A stretch of DNA of 64,000 bases from DATAPE01 sp034667525 (GTDB taxonomy: Bacteria > Actinomycetota > CADDZG01 > WHSQ01): contig JAXDJO010000036.1 of NCBI GenBank assembly GCA_034667525.1, positions 82,523 through 146,522 on the forward strand, given 5' to 3'. Below the pieces are notes generated by a model that had not been told where the DNA came from, did no database searches, and saw only the letters and a program-made list of their open reading frames with translations. Shown piece after piece: positions 34,647 to 42,999 of this stretch (position 1 is the stretch's first letter; each line of letters opens with the position of its first letter). A program made the translations under genes and the position numbers.

Positions 34647-34652
34647 ACGGTA
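34647..34652 (-). promoter_or_regulatory. -10-like element of the dodecin-like gene
   Basis: TACCGT on the minus strand, 7 nt before ATG 34639; no ribosome site. Confidence 0.4.
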
Positions 34653-34667
34653 CCGGCTCTTCGGCGC

Positions 34668-35111
34668 CTAGACCTTGCTGCTTGTCTTGCGAGCGGCGCG
34701 CAGACTGCGCGCTTGAGCCTTGCGCGCTGCAGCCGAACCCGAGGCCCGGGCCTGCTTCACCGCCATGCGGCCTTGCGCCCGAGTGGTGGTCGATGACGCC
34801 TGCGCTGCGTTGCGAGTGGCGTCGGCCGCCTTGCGAGCACTGACGCGTGCGCGCTTCATCTCTTTTGAGTTCGCAACGCTCTTGGCCCGCCGACGGCTGA
34901 CTTTCACAGCCGTCTTTGCCAGATCCTGAACCGCGGCCTGTGTCTTCTGGCGTTGCTTGCGGACCTTCTTCGCGTCGCGAGTGCCGGCGACATCCTTCGC
35001 CGTCTTGCGAGCGGTCTCTGCTGCCTTCTTTCCGACACTCTGGAAGTCACGGGCCGCCTGGACCAGTTGCTTGCGAGCAACGGTTGCAGGAGACGCTTTC
35101 CTTCTAAACAT
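34668..35111 (-). CDS. Highly basic Ala/Lys/Arg-rich protein, histone H1-like composition
   Basis: 147 residues, roughly half Ala, Lys or Arg, no aromatic core beyond one Phe near each of residues 2 and 23, and no cysteines. It is predicted to be helical throughout or disordered, like bacterial histone H1-like or coil-type nucleoid proteins. I do not recognise a family. ATG 35111 has a strong GGGAGGATCCC ribosome site. It is composition-wise related to the repeat protein at the right edge but shows no obvious sequence repeat. It may bind DNA or RNA; function is inferred only from charge. Confidence 0.7.
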   Translation of the reverse strand: MFRRKASPATVARKQLVQAARDFQSVGKKAAETARKTAKDVAGTRDAKKVRKQRQKTQAAVQDLAKTAVKVSRRRAKSVANSKEMKRARVSARKAADATRNAAQASSTTTRAQGRMAVKQARASGSAAARKAQARSLRAARKTSSKV

Positions 35112-35176
35112 GGGATCCTCCCTCTATTAGCTCTGGAACCAGAGACTACCCGCTCGCCGCTTTGCACCAGACCCGC

Positions 35177-35638
35177 TCAATCGCCGTCGACGGCCTCTGA
35201 CGGATCGGCAGCGGGCATCTGAAGTCCCACACGGGTGAACAAAGCCTTTACCTGATCCGCACGCCACCCTCGGTCGAGCAATTCCTCGACAAGAGGTGCA
35301 GCCACGCTGCCCAGATCCTCCTCTTCGAACGACTCGTAGCCGTCGAGGAATCCGCGCGCGTAGTCCCATGAGACGTATTCCTCAGGATCGGGGTCGTACG
35401 CAGGTTCGTGAACGGGGGATTCTCCCCGGTCGAGCAATTGCTGGAGGTTGCCTTCAAGAAGATCCCAGGTGAGGTAATGGTCCTCTTCACAATCGGGGCA
35501 GAAGAAGACCGCGCCCTTGAGCCCACGGCCCCCGAGCATCTCTCGCAACGCCCTTACGTCAACTAGATCTTGGCGGAGAAGATCCCTCTCATCTTCGTCG
35601 AGGGGGGCGTCCTCCCGGGGTTCGTCTTCCTCATCCAT
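35177..35638 (-). CDS. DUF5319 family protein with C-terminal extension
   Basis: 153 residues from ATG 35638, preceded by TACGAT at 6 nt. The core matches actinobacterial DUF5319: LRQDLVDVRALREML, then VFFCPDCEEDHYLTWDLLEGNLQQLL (cut here into parts: CPDC zinc-like pair, DHYLTWD), HEPAYDPDPEEYVSWDYARGF. A further 40 acidic residues follow, which the short members lack. The function is unknown. The start is set by length and promoter position. Confidence 0.8.
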   Translation of the reverse strand: MDEEDEPREDAPLDEDERDLLRQDLVDVRALREMLGGRGLKGAVFFCPDCEEDHYLTWDLLEGNLQQLLDRGESPVHEPAYDPDPEEYVSWDYARGFLDGYESFEEEDLGSVAAPLVEELLDRGWRADQVKALFTRVGLQMPAADPSEAVDGD

Positions 35639-35644
35639 GTGCCT

Positions 35645-35650
35645 ATCGTA
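35645..35650 (-). promoter_or_regulatory. -10-like element of the DUF5319 gene
   Basis: TACGAT on the minus strand, 6 nt before ATG 35638. Confidence 0.4.
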
Positions 35651-35666
35651 AGCGTGTCCCCATCCG

Positions 35667-36434
35667 CTAGCCCAGGTAGGCGGCCAGGATCTCGTGGCCG
35701 AGGAAGACCGCCACCACGGTGCCCAGGGCGAGGAACGGCCCAAAGGGGACTTGCATCTTGCGGCCGCCACCCGTCATCGCCATCACGATCACGCCGATCA
35801 CTCCTCCCAAGACGAACGACAGGAACATGCCGGTTACTACAACGCCCCAACCGTCCAGATACCCGAGGAACATCCCCAACAGGAACGACAGCTTCACGTC
35901 GCCCCCACCCATGCCGGCGGGATAGATAAACGCAACCACGAACAGGAAGCCGCCGAAGATCACCGCGCCCACCGCCGCATGCAGAAGTGCCATGGGATAC
36001 CCGCGGACCACCGCTGCGATCCCCAGACCGGCCGCGCCCAGGAGGAGAGATGGAAAGACCACGCGGTCGGGCAGCAGTTTGTGTTCCAGGTCGATCATCG
36101 AGAGAACGAGCAGCACCCAGAAGAACAACGCATACACGACAGTTTCTAGATGCCAGCCGAATTTCCATGCCGACAGCCCGAACAACACCGCCGCAGCGAG
36201 CTCGACCAGCGGATAGCGCAGACCGATGCGCTCACCACACTGACTACAGCGTGGCCTGGCTAAGCGTGCGAGGGGGAGGTTTTCAATGAAGCTGCTGGCG
36301 GCGTGGCAATGAGAGCAGCGGTTCCAGCCCCCGAAGATCGCTTCCCGTGCGGGGATCTGGACAACGGCGACGGCGGCCAGACGGCCACAGAGCAAGCCGG
36401 CGATGACGGCGACCGCAACCAGATAAGCACTCAC
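35667..36434 (-). CDS. Prepilin peptidase (A24 family), with methylase-type cysteine motif
   Basis: 255 residues from GTG 36434. It cleaves, and possibly N-methylates, type IV prepilin-like proteins at the inner membrane. The first loop has the CxxC pairs CSHC and CSQC of the bifunctional PilD type. The two catalytic aspartates are in SMIDLEHKLLPD and GGGDVKLS. Seven to eight membrane segments. No pilin or pilus assembly genes are in the window. It follows the response regulator gene by 39 nt on the same strand. Confidence 0.92.
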   Translation of the reverse strand: MSAYLVAVAVIAGLLCGRLAAVAVVQIPAREAIFGGWNRCSHCHAASSFIENLPLARLARPRCSQCGERIGLRYPLVELAAAVLFGLSAWKFGWHLETVVYALFFWVLLVLSMIDLEHKLLPDRVVFPSLLLGAAGLGIAAVVRGYPMALLHAAVGAVIFGGFLFVVAFIYPAGMGGGDVKLSFLLGMFLGYLDGWGVVVTGMFLSFVLGGVIGVIVMAMTGGGRKMQVPFGPFLALGTVVAVFLGHEILAAYLG

Positions 36435-36473
36435 GCGCCAGCCCTGACGGTCACCGAGAAAGGAGCCGAGCTG

Positions 36474-36845
36474 TTACGAGGGCCGGCCGATACGAGATTC
36501 GATCTGCGTTATGAAAACCTTCGCGTCGAATGGCTTCATGATGACGTTCTCCGATCCGACCCGTTCATCGAATACCTCGTGCGCGTCGGACTTTCCAGTG
36601 ACGACCATGATCGGGATGCCCGCCGTTGCCGGATGCTCTTTCATCTCGTCGAACATCTTTCCGCCGGAGACGTCGGGCATCATCAGATCGAGCAGTATGA
36701 GGTCCGGCTTACGGAACTCGGCCTTGGTCAGTCCCTCGAGCCCATCACGCGCTTCGACCACTTCGTAACCCTGTGACTCGAGGATGAACTTCTCCAGGCC
36801 CCTGACTGCTTCTTCATCCTCAACTATCAATACTTTCTTAGGCAT
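36474..36845 (-). CDS. Single-domain response regulator
   Basis: 123 residues, receiver domain only. Acidic pocket VEDEE near residue 8-12, phospho-acceptor Asp53 in LLDLMMPD, Thr in VVTGKSD and Lys in MKPF. With no output domain it must act by protein contact, as in CheY or PilG/PilH types; the neighbouring prepilin peptidase makes a pilus or motility link possible but unproven. ATG 36845 is preceded by GATAAT at 6 nt, which could be its own -10. Reading from the upstream end the order is EamA, folP-like, this gene, prepilin peptidase. Confidence 0.92.
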   Translation of the reverse strand: MPKKVLIVEDEEAVRGLEKFILESQGYEVVEARDGLEGLTKAEFRKPDLILLDLMMPDVSGGKMFDEMKEHPATAGIPIMVVTGKSDAHEVFDERVGSENVIMKPFDAKVFITQIESRIGRPS

Positions 36846-36859
36846 GAGGGGATTATCGA

Positions 36860-37711
36860 CTATTCCCACAATCCCCGTACGGGAGCTTTGGGCCGGGCCT
36901 TACCGAGCACAGCCTCCACCATCTGCACAGTCCGTACGGAGGCCTGGACGTCGTGCACTCGAACGATCGACGCTCCGGAAGCCACCGACAGCGCCACGAG
37001 CGCCAGGCTTCCTTCAAGCCTCTCGGCGAGTGGCAGAGCAAGGGTTTCTCCGACGATGTCTTTGCGCGACGCGGCAACCAGAACCGGAAGTCCAGCTTGG
37101 ACCAGCTCCGGGAGCCTGCGCATTAGCTCGAGCGACTGAAATGAGTTCTTGCCGAAGTCGAGGCCGGGGTCGACCACCATCTGCTCCCGCCGCACCCCTG
37201 CTCGCTCGGCCTGTTCTCGCAACGACTCCCACCCCGCGAGCACGGCGTCCACCACGTCCGCGTAGCGTGGGTGACGGGGCCGCCCCCGTATCTGGCCGCC
37301 GTTATGCATCAGCACTAGGCCCGCACCGGTTCCGGCACACACCTCGGCGAGACCCTCCTGTTTCAGCGCCGTCACATCGTTGATCATCCCGGCCCCCGCT
37401 TCGATCGCGGCCGCGGCGACCCGGGGTGACGATGTCTCCACGGAGATGGGGACTCGTCCGGCTACGGCTTCCACCAGGGGCAGGAGCCTGTTGAGTTCCT
37501 CGGCGGGCTCCACCATCTCGCCGGGACCTGCCCGGACAGCACCGATGTCGAGAACGTCCGCCCCTTCCTCGACCAATCGAAGTGAATGGTCGATCGCATC
37601 TTCGAGACGCATCCTTCCTCCGTCGTAGAAGGAGTCGGGGGTGCGGTTGACTATGCCCATGACCAGGCAGCGGTCAGTCGCGATCGACGTTCCGGCAAGC
37701 TCGAGCTTCAC
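36860..37711 (-). CDS. folP: Dihydropteroate synthase family protein, FolP2-like
   Basis: 283 residues, TIM barrel. The family condenses p-aminobenzoate with dihydropterin pyrophosphate. Key segments: MGIVNRTPDSFYDGG, DIGAVRAGPG and VDPGLDFGKN. The NRTPDSFYD and xGAVRAGPGE forms resemble mycobacterial FolP2 more than FolP1, and FolP2 is reported to lack normal synthase activity, so folate synthesis should not be assumed. GTG 37711 starts directly after the TGA of the EamA gene. No other folate genes are in the window. Confidence 0.85.
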   Translation of the reverse strand: MKLELAGTSIATDRCLVMGIVNRTPDSFYDGGRMRLEDAIDHSLRLVEEGADVLDIGAVRAGPGEMVEPAEELNRLLPLVEAVAGRVPISVETSSPRVAAAAIEAGAGMINDVTALKQEGLAEVCAGTGAGLVLMHNGGQIRGRPRHPRYADVVDAVLAGWESLREQAERAGVRREQMVVDPGLDFGKNSFQSLELMRRLPELVQAGLPVLVAASRKDIVGETLALPLAERLEGSLALVALSVASGASIVRVHDVQASVRTVQMVEAVLGKARPKAPVRGLWE

Positions 37712-38629
37712 TCAGATCGCCTGCACCGATCGCTCGGAGGTAACCAGGTAGATGCCGAAAAGCACTGCGGCCCCTCCAGGCACTACCAGCAGAGACGGAA
37801 CCTCGCCGAGCAGAACCAGCGCCAGTGTCGTCGACAGCACGGGCTCGGCCATCACTGCGACCGACACGGTGGTGGGATCGATCTCCTTCAACGCGAAGTT
37901 GATGAAGGTGTGCCCCAAAAGTTGCGGGCCCACGATGAGCCCGAGAAGCGACCACCAGCCGTGTGGCGCGTATCCGGTAAGAGGGACGCCGCCGGCGAGG
38001 CAGGCGACAAGAAGCAGCAGTGCGGAGGCGGCGTAGGTGATGGTCGCGTATTCGAGGATCCCAAGATCTCGCCTGGCAGCCTGGCCCGCCATGAAATAGC
38101 CCCCTGCACTCGCAGCTCCCGCGATCGCCAATAGATCCCCGACCAAGGAAGAGCCTCCGAGGTCGCCGCCTCCGATCACCGCGGTTCCGGCCAGTGCGAT
38201 CGCTATCCCGAGCCAGGTCGACCGCGGGAACCGCTGATGTTGCAGGGCCCACACGGCCACCGCGATGAATACCGGAGTCGTGGAGACCAAGAGGACGGAG
38301 GACGCGATCGACGTAAGCCGGATCGATGTGATCCAAGTTGCGAAATGCAGCGCCAGAAAGACGCCGGCGACGATCGGAAAGCGCATCTTGCGGCCATCGA
38401 CGGCGCGGAGACGCTTCCATGCAAAGGGGGCCAGCACCGCCGCGCCGGCCGCGCACCGCCAGAAGGCGATCGCGAGAGGCTCCACCCCGGAGGCGTACCT
38501 CACAAGGACAGCGGAGGTCGATGCCGCGAGCACTCCAATCCAGAGGATCGACCAGGGGGGCCACGTCACGCGCAGAGAGCGAGCACGAAGCTCCTGCGAT
38601 GAGGGGGCGCCGCGCTCTTCCACGACCAT
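37712..38629 (-). CDS. EamA/DMT-family transporter
   Basis: 305 residues, ten hydrophobic segments in two EamA repeats (about 20-140 and 155-290). Such proteins export metabolites or amino acids; the substrate is unknown. Start ATG 38629 has no ribosome site; GTG 38623 would lie 8 nt after TAGGCT and fits a leaderless start. That element shares bases with the promoter of the divergent NUDIX gene (TAGCCTA region, 38631-38637). It is the first gene of a run with folP, the regulator and the peptidase. Confidence 0.88.
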   Translation of the reverse strand: MVVEERGAPSSQELRARSLRVTWPPWSILWIGVLAASTSAVLVRYASGVEPLAIAFWRCAAGAAVLAPFAWKRLRAVDGRKMRFPIVAGVFLALHFATWITSIRLTSIASSVLLVSTTPVFIAVAVWALQHQRFPRSTWLGIAIALAGTAVIGGGDLGGSSLVGDLLAIAGAASAGGYFMAGQAARRDLGILEYATITYAASALLLLVACLAGGVPLTGYAPHGWWSLLGLIVGPQLLGHTFINFALKEIDPTTVSVAVMAEPVLSTTLALVLLGEVPSLLVVPGGAAVLFGIYLVTSERSVQAI

Positions 38630-38630
38630 C

Positions 38631-38636
38631 TAGCCT
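38631..38636 (+). promoter_or_regulatory. -10-like element of the NUDIX gene, overlapping the divergent transporter promoter
   Basis: TAGCCT, 7 nt before ATG 38644. The minus strand of 38632-38637 reads TAGGCT, 8 nt before the alternative GTG start of the transporter gene. Confidence 0.45.
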
Positions 38637-38643
38637 ATGTGGC

Positions 38644-39045
38644 ATGGACTCCAAGATCGGCGTCGGCGTCGGTGCCATCGTCACGCGAGATGGCAAGCTC
38701 CTGATGGTGCGGCGCGCAAAGGATCCGGGGCGGACACTGTGGTCGATCCCAGGAGGGCACGTAGAGCCAGGGGAATACCTGACCGACGCCTTGAAACGCG
38801 AGGTCAAAGAAGAAACGCAGGTGGACGTGGAAGTAGGCGATCTCCTCGGGATCCTGGAGCTACCCGGGGAGGACCATCTGATCGTCCTCGACTATCACGC
38901 CTCGGCATCGAGTGATCGCGAACCGATTCCCGGCGATGACGTCGACGAAGCTCGCTGGGTGCCTTTCGACGAGGTGGCAGACCTCGAGTGCACTCCGAGG
39001 TTCCACGAAACGATGCGCGGCTGGGGAGTGCTGCCCCCGCTCTAA
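38644..39045 (+). CDS. NUDIX hydrolase (MutT-like)
   Basis: 133 residues. The Nudix box is intact: GGHVEPGEYLTDALKREVKEET in two pieces, GGHVEPGE and REVKEET, binding Mg2+ for cleavage of a nucleoside diphosphate linked to X. Small size suggests house-cleaning of damaged nucleotides or a sugar nucleotide. ATG 38644 has TAGCCT 7 nt upstream. The stop codon overlaps that of the convergent kinase by 2 bp. Confidence 0.9.
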   Translation: MDSKIGVGVGAIVTRDGKLLMVRRAKDPGRTLWSIPGGHVEPGEYLTDALKREVKEETQVDVEVGDLLGILELPGEDHLIVLDYHASASSDREPIPGDDVDEARWVPFDEVADLECTPRFHETMRGWGVLPPL

Positions 39046-40886
39046 CAGACGAACAGAGCCACGCGGGTGTGCTGGCGCACGATGGAGCCGGGGATCGGAT
39101 CCGTTTCCTGCACGACGGTGCCGTTGCCTCCGCAGGACTGCACGACCTGAACGAGCAGACCGAGCTTCTCGAGCTGTCGCCGTGCCGTCCCAATCCCAAG
39201 CGTGCGAACGTCAGGCAAAGTCAGCTGCTTGTAGCGAGGGCCCTCCGAGACCATCACGTTGATCGCGCTTCCCGCCGGCACCATGGCGCCGGAAGACGGA
39301 GCCGTCCCGATGATGCTGCCCTTGGGGATCGAATCGGAGAACTGCTTGACCTTGATCACGGAAAAGCCGGCCTTCTTCAGCTTCTTTGTTGCCGTGGCAG
39401 TGCTTAACCCAGTCACGTCTGGCACCGAGGTGGGCCGGGGACCCTTGCTGATGACGAGATCGATCCGGCTTCCCCACGCCAGCGCTCCGGTCGCGGGCTG
39501 CTGACCGACGATGTCACCGGACGGCTGGTTCGAGTAGCGCCGCTGGATCTGCCCCACCTGCATCCCCACGGTTGCGAGCTGGGAGCGCGCACCGACAAGA
39601 CCGCCACCCACCACTTTCGGAACATCGAAGCGCGGCTGTCCCGAGGAGACGATCAGTCGTACGCGTGCTCCTTCGAGCAGCGTGCCCCCCTGGGGAATCT
39701 GGGCGACGACCTTGCCGCGCGGGACGCTGTAGTCAGGGATCGTCCCGCCGATGGAAGCGTGGAGCCCGAGGGCAGCGGCCCTGTGGATCGCTTTGCTCGC
39801 AACCACGCCGTCGAGATGGGGAACGGACACGATCTGCGGTCGGTTGACGCGCTGAATGATCTGGAAACCGCCGGCTGCAAGCAGGAGGAGGACTCCGGCG
39901 AGAGCGGCGATCTTCCATCCCCAGGGACGCCGAACCGCGCGCGTGCGTTCGCGAAGGTCCACGATGGAGGTCGCCTCGCTGTCCGGGAGCCGGAGGTTGC
40001 TCTCCTCCTGAACCAGCATGCGAAGAGGCAGCGGTTCCGGCCAGAGAGGGGCCACCATCCGCAATGCCTCCGCCATCTCGCCTGCGGTGGCGAAACGCGC
40101 CTTCGGCTCGACGGCGCAGGCCCGAAGAACGATCCCGTCGAGCTCCTCGCCCAACTCCGGGTCTATCTCCGACGGCAGCACCGGGGCTTCGATCGCCCGG
40201 CGGCGCAGGAGGTCGGCCGGCGAGCCCGCCAGCGGCGGGGAGCCCGTTATCAACTCGGTCAGGACCGCGCCGGCAGCCCAGATGTCGGATGCAGGAGTCG
40301 CCTGATCGCCGTCGGCTTGCTCCGGTGACAGGTATCGCAACGTGCCGGAGATGACCCCGCCGGGCATGGTCCGATCCGCGTCCAGGGCAAGAGCTATCCC
40401 GAAGTCGGCGACCTTCACTTTGCCGGTTCGGTCGATGAGGATGTTCTCGGGCTTCACGTCTCGATGCACCAGGCCCCCGGAATGCGCGGCCTCGAGCGCG
40501 TCGCATACCGCCGCCATAACGACGACGGCCTGAGCGGGCTGAAGGGCGCCCCTTGTGGCGAGAACGTCCCGCAGGTCGTTCCCGGGGACGTATTCCATGA
40601 CCATGTAGTAGGTCAGATCGTCGGCGGACCCCCAGTCGTACACGCCGACGACGTTGGGGTGGGTGAGGCGGGCCGCGGCACGCGCTTCGGCACGGAAGCG
40701 GGCAACGAAGTCGGGATCCGCAGCGAGGGACGGTTGCAGCACCTTTACTGCCACGGGCCGATCAAGCAAGAGATCGTGGCCCCTGAACACGTCGCCCATC
40801 CCGCCGCCGGCGATCCGGGCCTCGAGGGTGTAGCGGTCCGAAAACGATCTTCCGACGAGGTCGAGCATCAGTCGAGCCACGCTCAC
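39042..40886 (-). CDS. Ser/Thr protein kinase with PASTA domains (PknB-type)
   Basis: 614 residues from GTG 40886, which overlaps the upstream stop as GTGA; ATG 40868 is the alternative. Cytosolic kinase domain about 18-285: glycine loop GGGMGDVF, Lys48, catalytic HRDVKPEN with Asp143, DFG Asp161, and SPEQ. One membrane helix spans about 324-344. Outside are about four PASTA repeats (about 350-614), which bind muropeptides or lipid II. It is expected to sense cell-wall status and phosphorylate growth and division proteins. It is not next to ftsZ or pbp genes, unlike most pknB loci. Confidence 0.93.
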   Translation of the reverse strand: MSVARLMLDLVGRSFSDRYTLEARIAGGGMGDVFRGHDLLLDRPVAVKVLQPSLAADPDFVARFRAEARAAARLTHPNVVGVYDWGSADDLTYYMVMEYVPGNDLRDVLATRGALQPAQAVVVMAAVCDALEAAHSGGLVHRDVKPENILIDRTGKVKVADFGIALALDADRTMPGGVISGTLRYLSPEQADGDQATPASDIWAAGAVLTELITGSPPLAGSPADLLRRRAIEAPVLPSEIDPELGEELDGIVLRACAVEPKARFATAGEMAEALRMVAPLWPEPLPLRMLVQEESNLRLPDSEATSIVDLRERTRAVRRPWGWKIAALAGVLLLLAAGGFQIIQRVNRPQIVSVPHLDGVVASKAIHRAAALGLHASIGGTIPDYSVPRGKVVAQIPQGGTLLEGARVRLIVSSGQPRFDVPKVVGGGLVGARSQLATVGMQVGQIQRRYSNQPSGDIVGQQPATGALAWGSRIDLVISKGPRPTSVPDVTGLSTATATKKLKKAGFSVIKVKQFSDSIPKGSIIGTAPSSGAMVPAGSAINVMVSEGPRYKQLTLPDVRTLGIGTARRQLEKLGLLVQVVQSCGGNGTVVQETDPIPGSIVRQHTRVALFVC

Positions 40887-41281
40887 GCCCCGGAAGAGTG
40901 CTTCAAGTGGTAATCGAAACGCTTCTCCAAGATCGCCAGTTGCCGAGCCAGGTCAGCCGCACGCGCCGCGGCTTGGGTTGCCAGGGAGGTGGCGCCGTCC
41001 GCCGCGGACACCGCTCCGCCCAGCTTCGTCTTAAGTCGGTCCAGGGTTGCGACGGTGGCATCGAGACGGTGGGACAGGGCCACCATCTGCCGAGAGGCTG
41101 AAGCGGTTGATCGCGAAAGGCGCCTGTCGGTCGCCCGGATCGTTCCCATCTGATGTTCCAGGGCATCCAACCGCACCGCTACCGCACGGTCGGCTGCAGA
41201 GGTGCTCTTACGGGAGGCCCCGGCCTGCTGGCAGGCGGGCGCGCCGAAGAGAACCAGAAGAGCTAGAAAAACCCGAGGCAT
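40883..41281 (-). CDS. Putative coiled-coil lipoprotein
   Basis: 132 residues from ATG 41281; family unknown. N-terminal MPRVFLALLVLFGAPAC resembles a lipoprotein signal with an imperfect lipobox (APAC). The rest is a long helix with heptad-like pattern (MGTIRATDRRLSRSTASAS onward), suggesting a periplasmic or surface coiled coil. A GTG start at 41341, 8 nt after TAGAGT, would add 20 residues and bury the signal. It is coupled to the PASTA kinase by GTGA overlap, so it may assist or be regulated with that kinase. Confidence 0.65.
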   Translation of the reverse strand: MPRVFLALLVLFGAPACQQAGASRKSTSAADRAVAVRLDALEHQMGTIRATDRRLSRSTASASRQMVALSHRLDATVATLDRLKTKLGGAVSAADGATSLATQAAARAADLARQLAILEKRFDYHLKHSSGA

Positions 41282-41375
41282 CGCTCGAATCGTCACACAA
41301 GCCCCCGCAGCCTCTTTGGCAATCGCCGTGGTGAACATCACGATACTGCACTCTAGTTAACACAAGCAACAAGAG

Positions 41376-42035
41376 CTACCGCCTGCGCACGTCGGCGCCC
41401 AGGGACATGTGATCGGAGGCATCCGAAGGGATGGCGGACCATCCCGAGATCTCAAGCCCGGGGCCTGCCAGCACGAAGTCGATCTGGCGGCGGCGCAGGG
41501 CCCACCCGAAGGTCGGCTCCGGCTCCGGGGGACATGTGAACCCGGCTTCCAGAAGGGGTTCCAGGGTCGCGAGGCTCTGGTTCAGGTCACCCATGACCAG
41601 GGCGGGCGCCGGCTGTGCTGCTGCGACCTGCGCCAGTGCCCGGGTCTGTCCCACGCGGGGCCCGGCGAGCCGCGACAGGTGGGTGGCCAGGACGGAGATC
41701 CCTTGCCAGCGGGCGACGATGACCCCGCGAGGTTCGTCGTCGTCGGAGCGCGGGAGCTCCTGGAGCTCAGCTTCGATCGGGTCGGGTGACGCGATGCCGA
41801 TTCCGAAGCGGCCACGCCCCCGCCGGAGCGTGGGAAAGAAGGCGACGTTCATCTGAGTGAGCTCCTGAAGATTCTGTGGCTGATCCACTCGGCCCGACCT
41901 CTCCATCCCCTGATCAAGCTCCTGCAGGGCCACGAACGAGGCCTCGGTCTGACGGATGACGCGCGCGACCCTGTCGATGTCGATGACTCCATCTCGGCCC
42001 TCACAGTGGTGGACATTGAAAGTGGCGACGCGCAT
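41376..42035 (-). CDS. Endonuclease/exonuclease/phosphatase family protein
   Basis: 219 residues from ATG 42035. The EEP fold motifs are in order: TFNVHHC, LQELD (metal Glu), THLSRL, MGDLNQ and the C-terminal SDHMSLGADV with the catalytic His. Members cleave phosphodiesters in DNA, RNA, sphingomyelin or inositol phosphates; no signal peptide is seen, so a cytosolic role is expected. The substrate cannot be assigned. It is divergent from the rhomboid gene. Confidence 0.88.
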   Translation of the reverse strand: MRVATFNVHHCEGRDGVIDIDRVARVIRQTEASFVALQELDQGMERSGRVDQPQNLQELTQMNVAFFPTLRRGRGRFGIGIASPDPIEAELQELPRSDDDEPRGVIVARWQGISVLATHLSRLAGPRVGQTRALAQVAAAQPAPALVMGDLNQSLATLEPLLEAGFTCPPEPEPTFGWALRRRQIDFVLAGPGLEISGWSAIPSDASDHMSLGADVRRR

Positions 42036-42079
42036 GGTTCGCACCACGATAGGTCTTCGTCTCATGCGACCATGGAGTT

Positions 42080-42946
42080 ATGGACGAACCGCCCGACCCC
42101 CTCGGCACGCTTCCGGACGAATCCGAGGAGACCTTCTGTTACGGGCATCCCAAGACGCCGACCCGGCTGAGGTGCTCGCGCTGCAATCGCCCGATCTGCG
42201 GGCGCTGCGCGATACCCGCTTCGGTGGGCCAGCAGTGCCCGGAGTGCGTTGCTCTAGCTCAAAAGGAAACCCGCAAGGTGCGGGGTACTTTCCGCGCCAC
42301 GGCTCCCGCGGTATTCACGTTGATCGTTATCAACGTAGCGGTCTATGTGGCGCAGAAGGCTTTCCCGGTCATCACTCAACGCTTCTCCTCCGAACCCGTT
42401 CTTATCGCACAGGGGCAATGGTGGCGGCTGATCACCCCGATGTTCCTGCACTCGCCGTTCCTGATCTGGCACATCGTGTTCAACATGATGGCGCTGTTCA
42501 TCTATGGCCCGTTCGTAGAGCGTGCCTATGGGACCAGGCGCTTCGTCGCTCTGTACTTCGTAACCGGCTTCGTCGCCGGAGCGGTTTCTTACACCCTCGG
42601 CCCTTGCAACATCTACGGACTCGGCGCGTCGGGGGCGATCTTCGGGGTCATCGGAGTCTTGCTGGTGTATCTCTTCAAGCGCCGCAGGTCTGCGGCTGAA
42701 GGTCAGTTTCTGCGCGGTCTGCTCGTCCTTGTGGGAATCAACTTCCTGATCCCGTTCATCATCCCGGGCATCGATGTTTTCGCACACCTCGGCGGCCTGG
42801 CGTCCGGCTTGGTGCTGGGGGCCGGGATGGACAGCGGCCACAGCCCGCCGTCTTCCGGCGGCGGACGACAGCTCGCCGCGATGGCCCTCGTCGTCGGGCT
42901 CGGCCTGCTCTTGGTCGTCTTCCGGACCGCTACCTTCACCTGCTAG
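42080..42946 (+). CDS. Rhomboid family intramembrane serine protease with N-terminal zinc finger
   Basis: 288 residues. The N-terminal 60 residues carry a B-box-like cysteine set: CYGHP, CSRC, CGRC, CPEC (Cys20, 32, 35, 40, 43, 53, 56). The rhomboid core has six or seven membrane helices with the catalytic dyad Ser184 (GASGAIFG) and His236 (FAHLGGLASG). It cuts transmembrane segments of membrane proteins; targets are unknown. GGAG 5 nt before ATG 42080 serves as ribosome site. The zinc-finger fusion is common in actinobacterial rhomboids. Confidence 0.92.
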   Translation: MDEPPDPLGTLPDESEETFCYGHPKTPTRLRCSRCNRPICGRCAIPASVGQQCPECVALAQKETRKVRGTFRATAPAVFTLIVINVAVYVAQKAFPVITQRFSSEPVLIAQGQWWRLITPMFLHSPFLIWHIVFNMMALFIYGPFVERAYGTRRFVALYFVTGFVAGAVSYTLGPCNIYGLGASGAIFGVIGVLLVYLFKRRRSAAEGQFLRGLLVLVGINFLIPFIIPGIDVFAHLGGLASGLVLGAGMDSGHSPPSSGGGRQLAAMALVVGLGLLLVVFRTATFTC

Positions 42947-42999
42947 GAGCCCCGGCGGACCACCGGGCGGAACCTGCTGACAGACGGTGGTGGTTTCCT

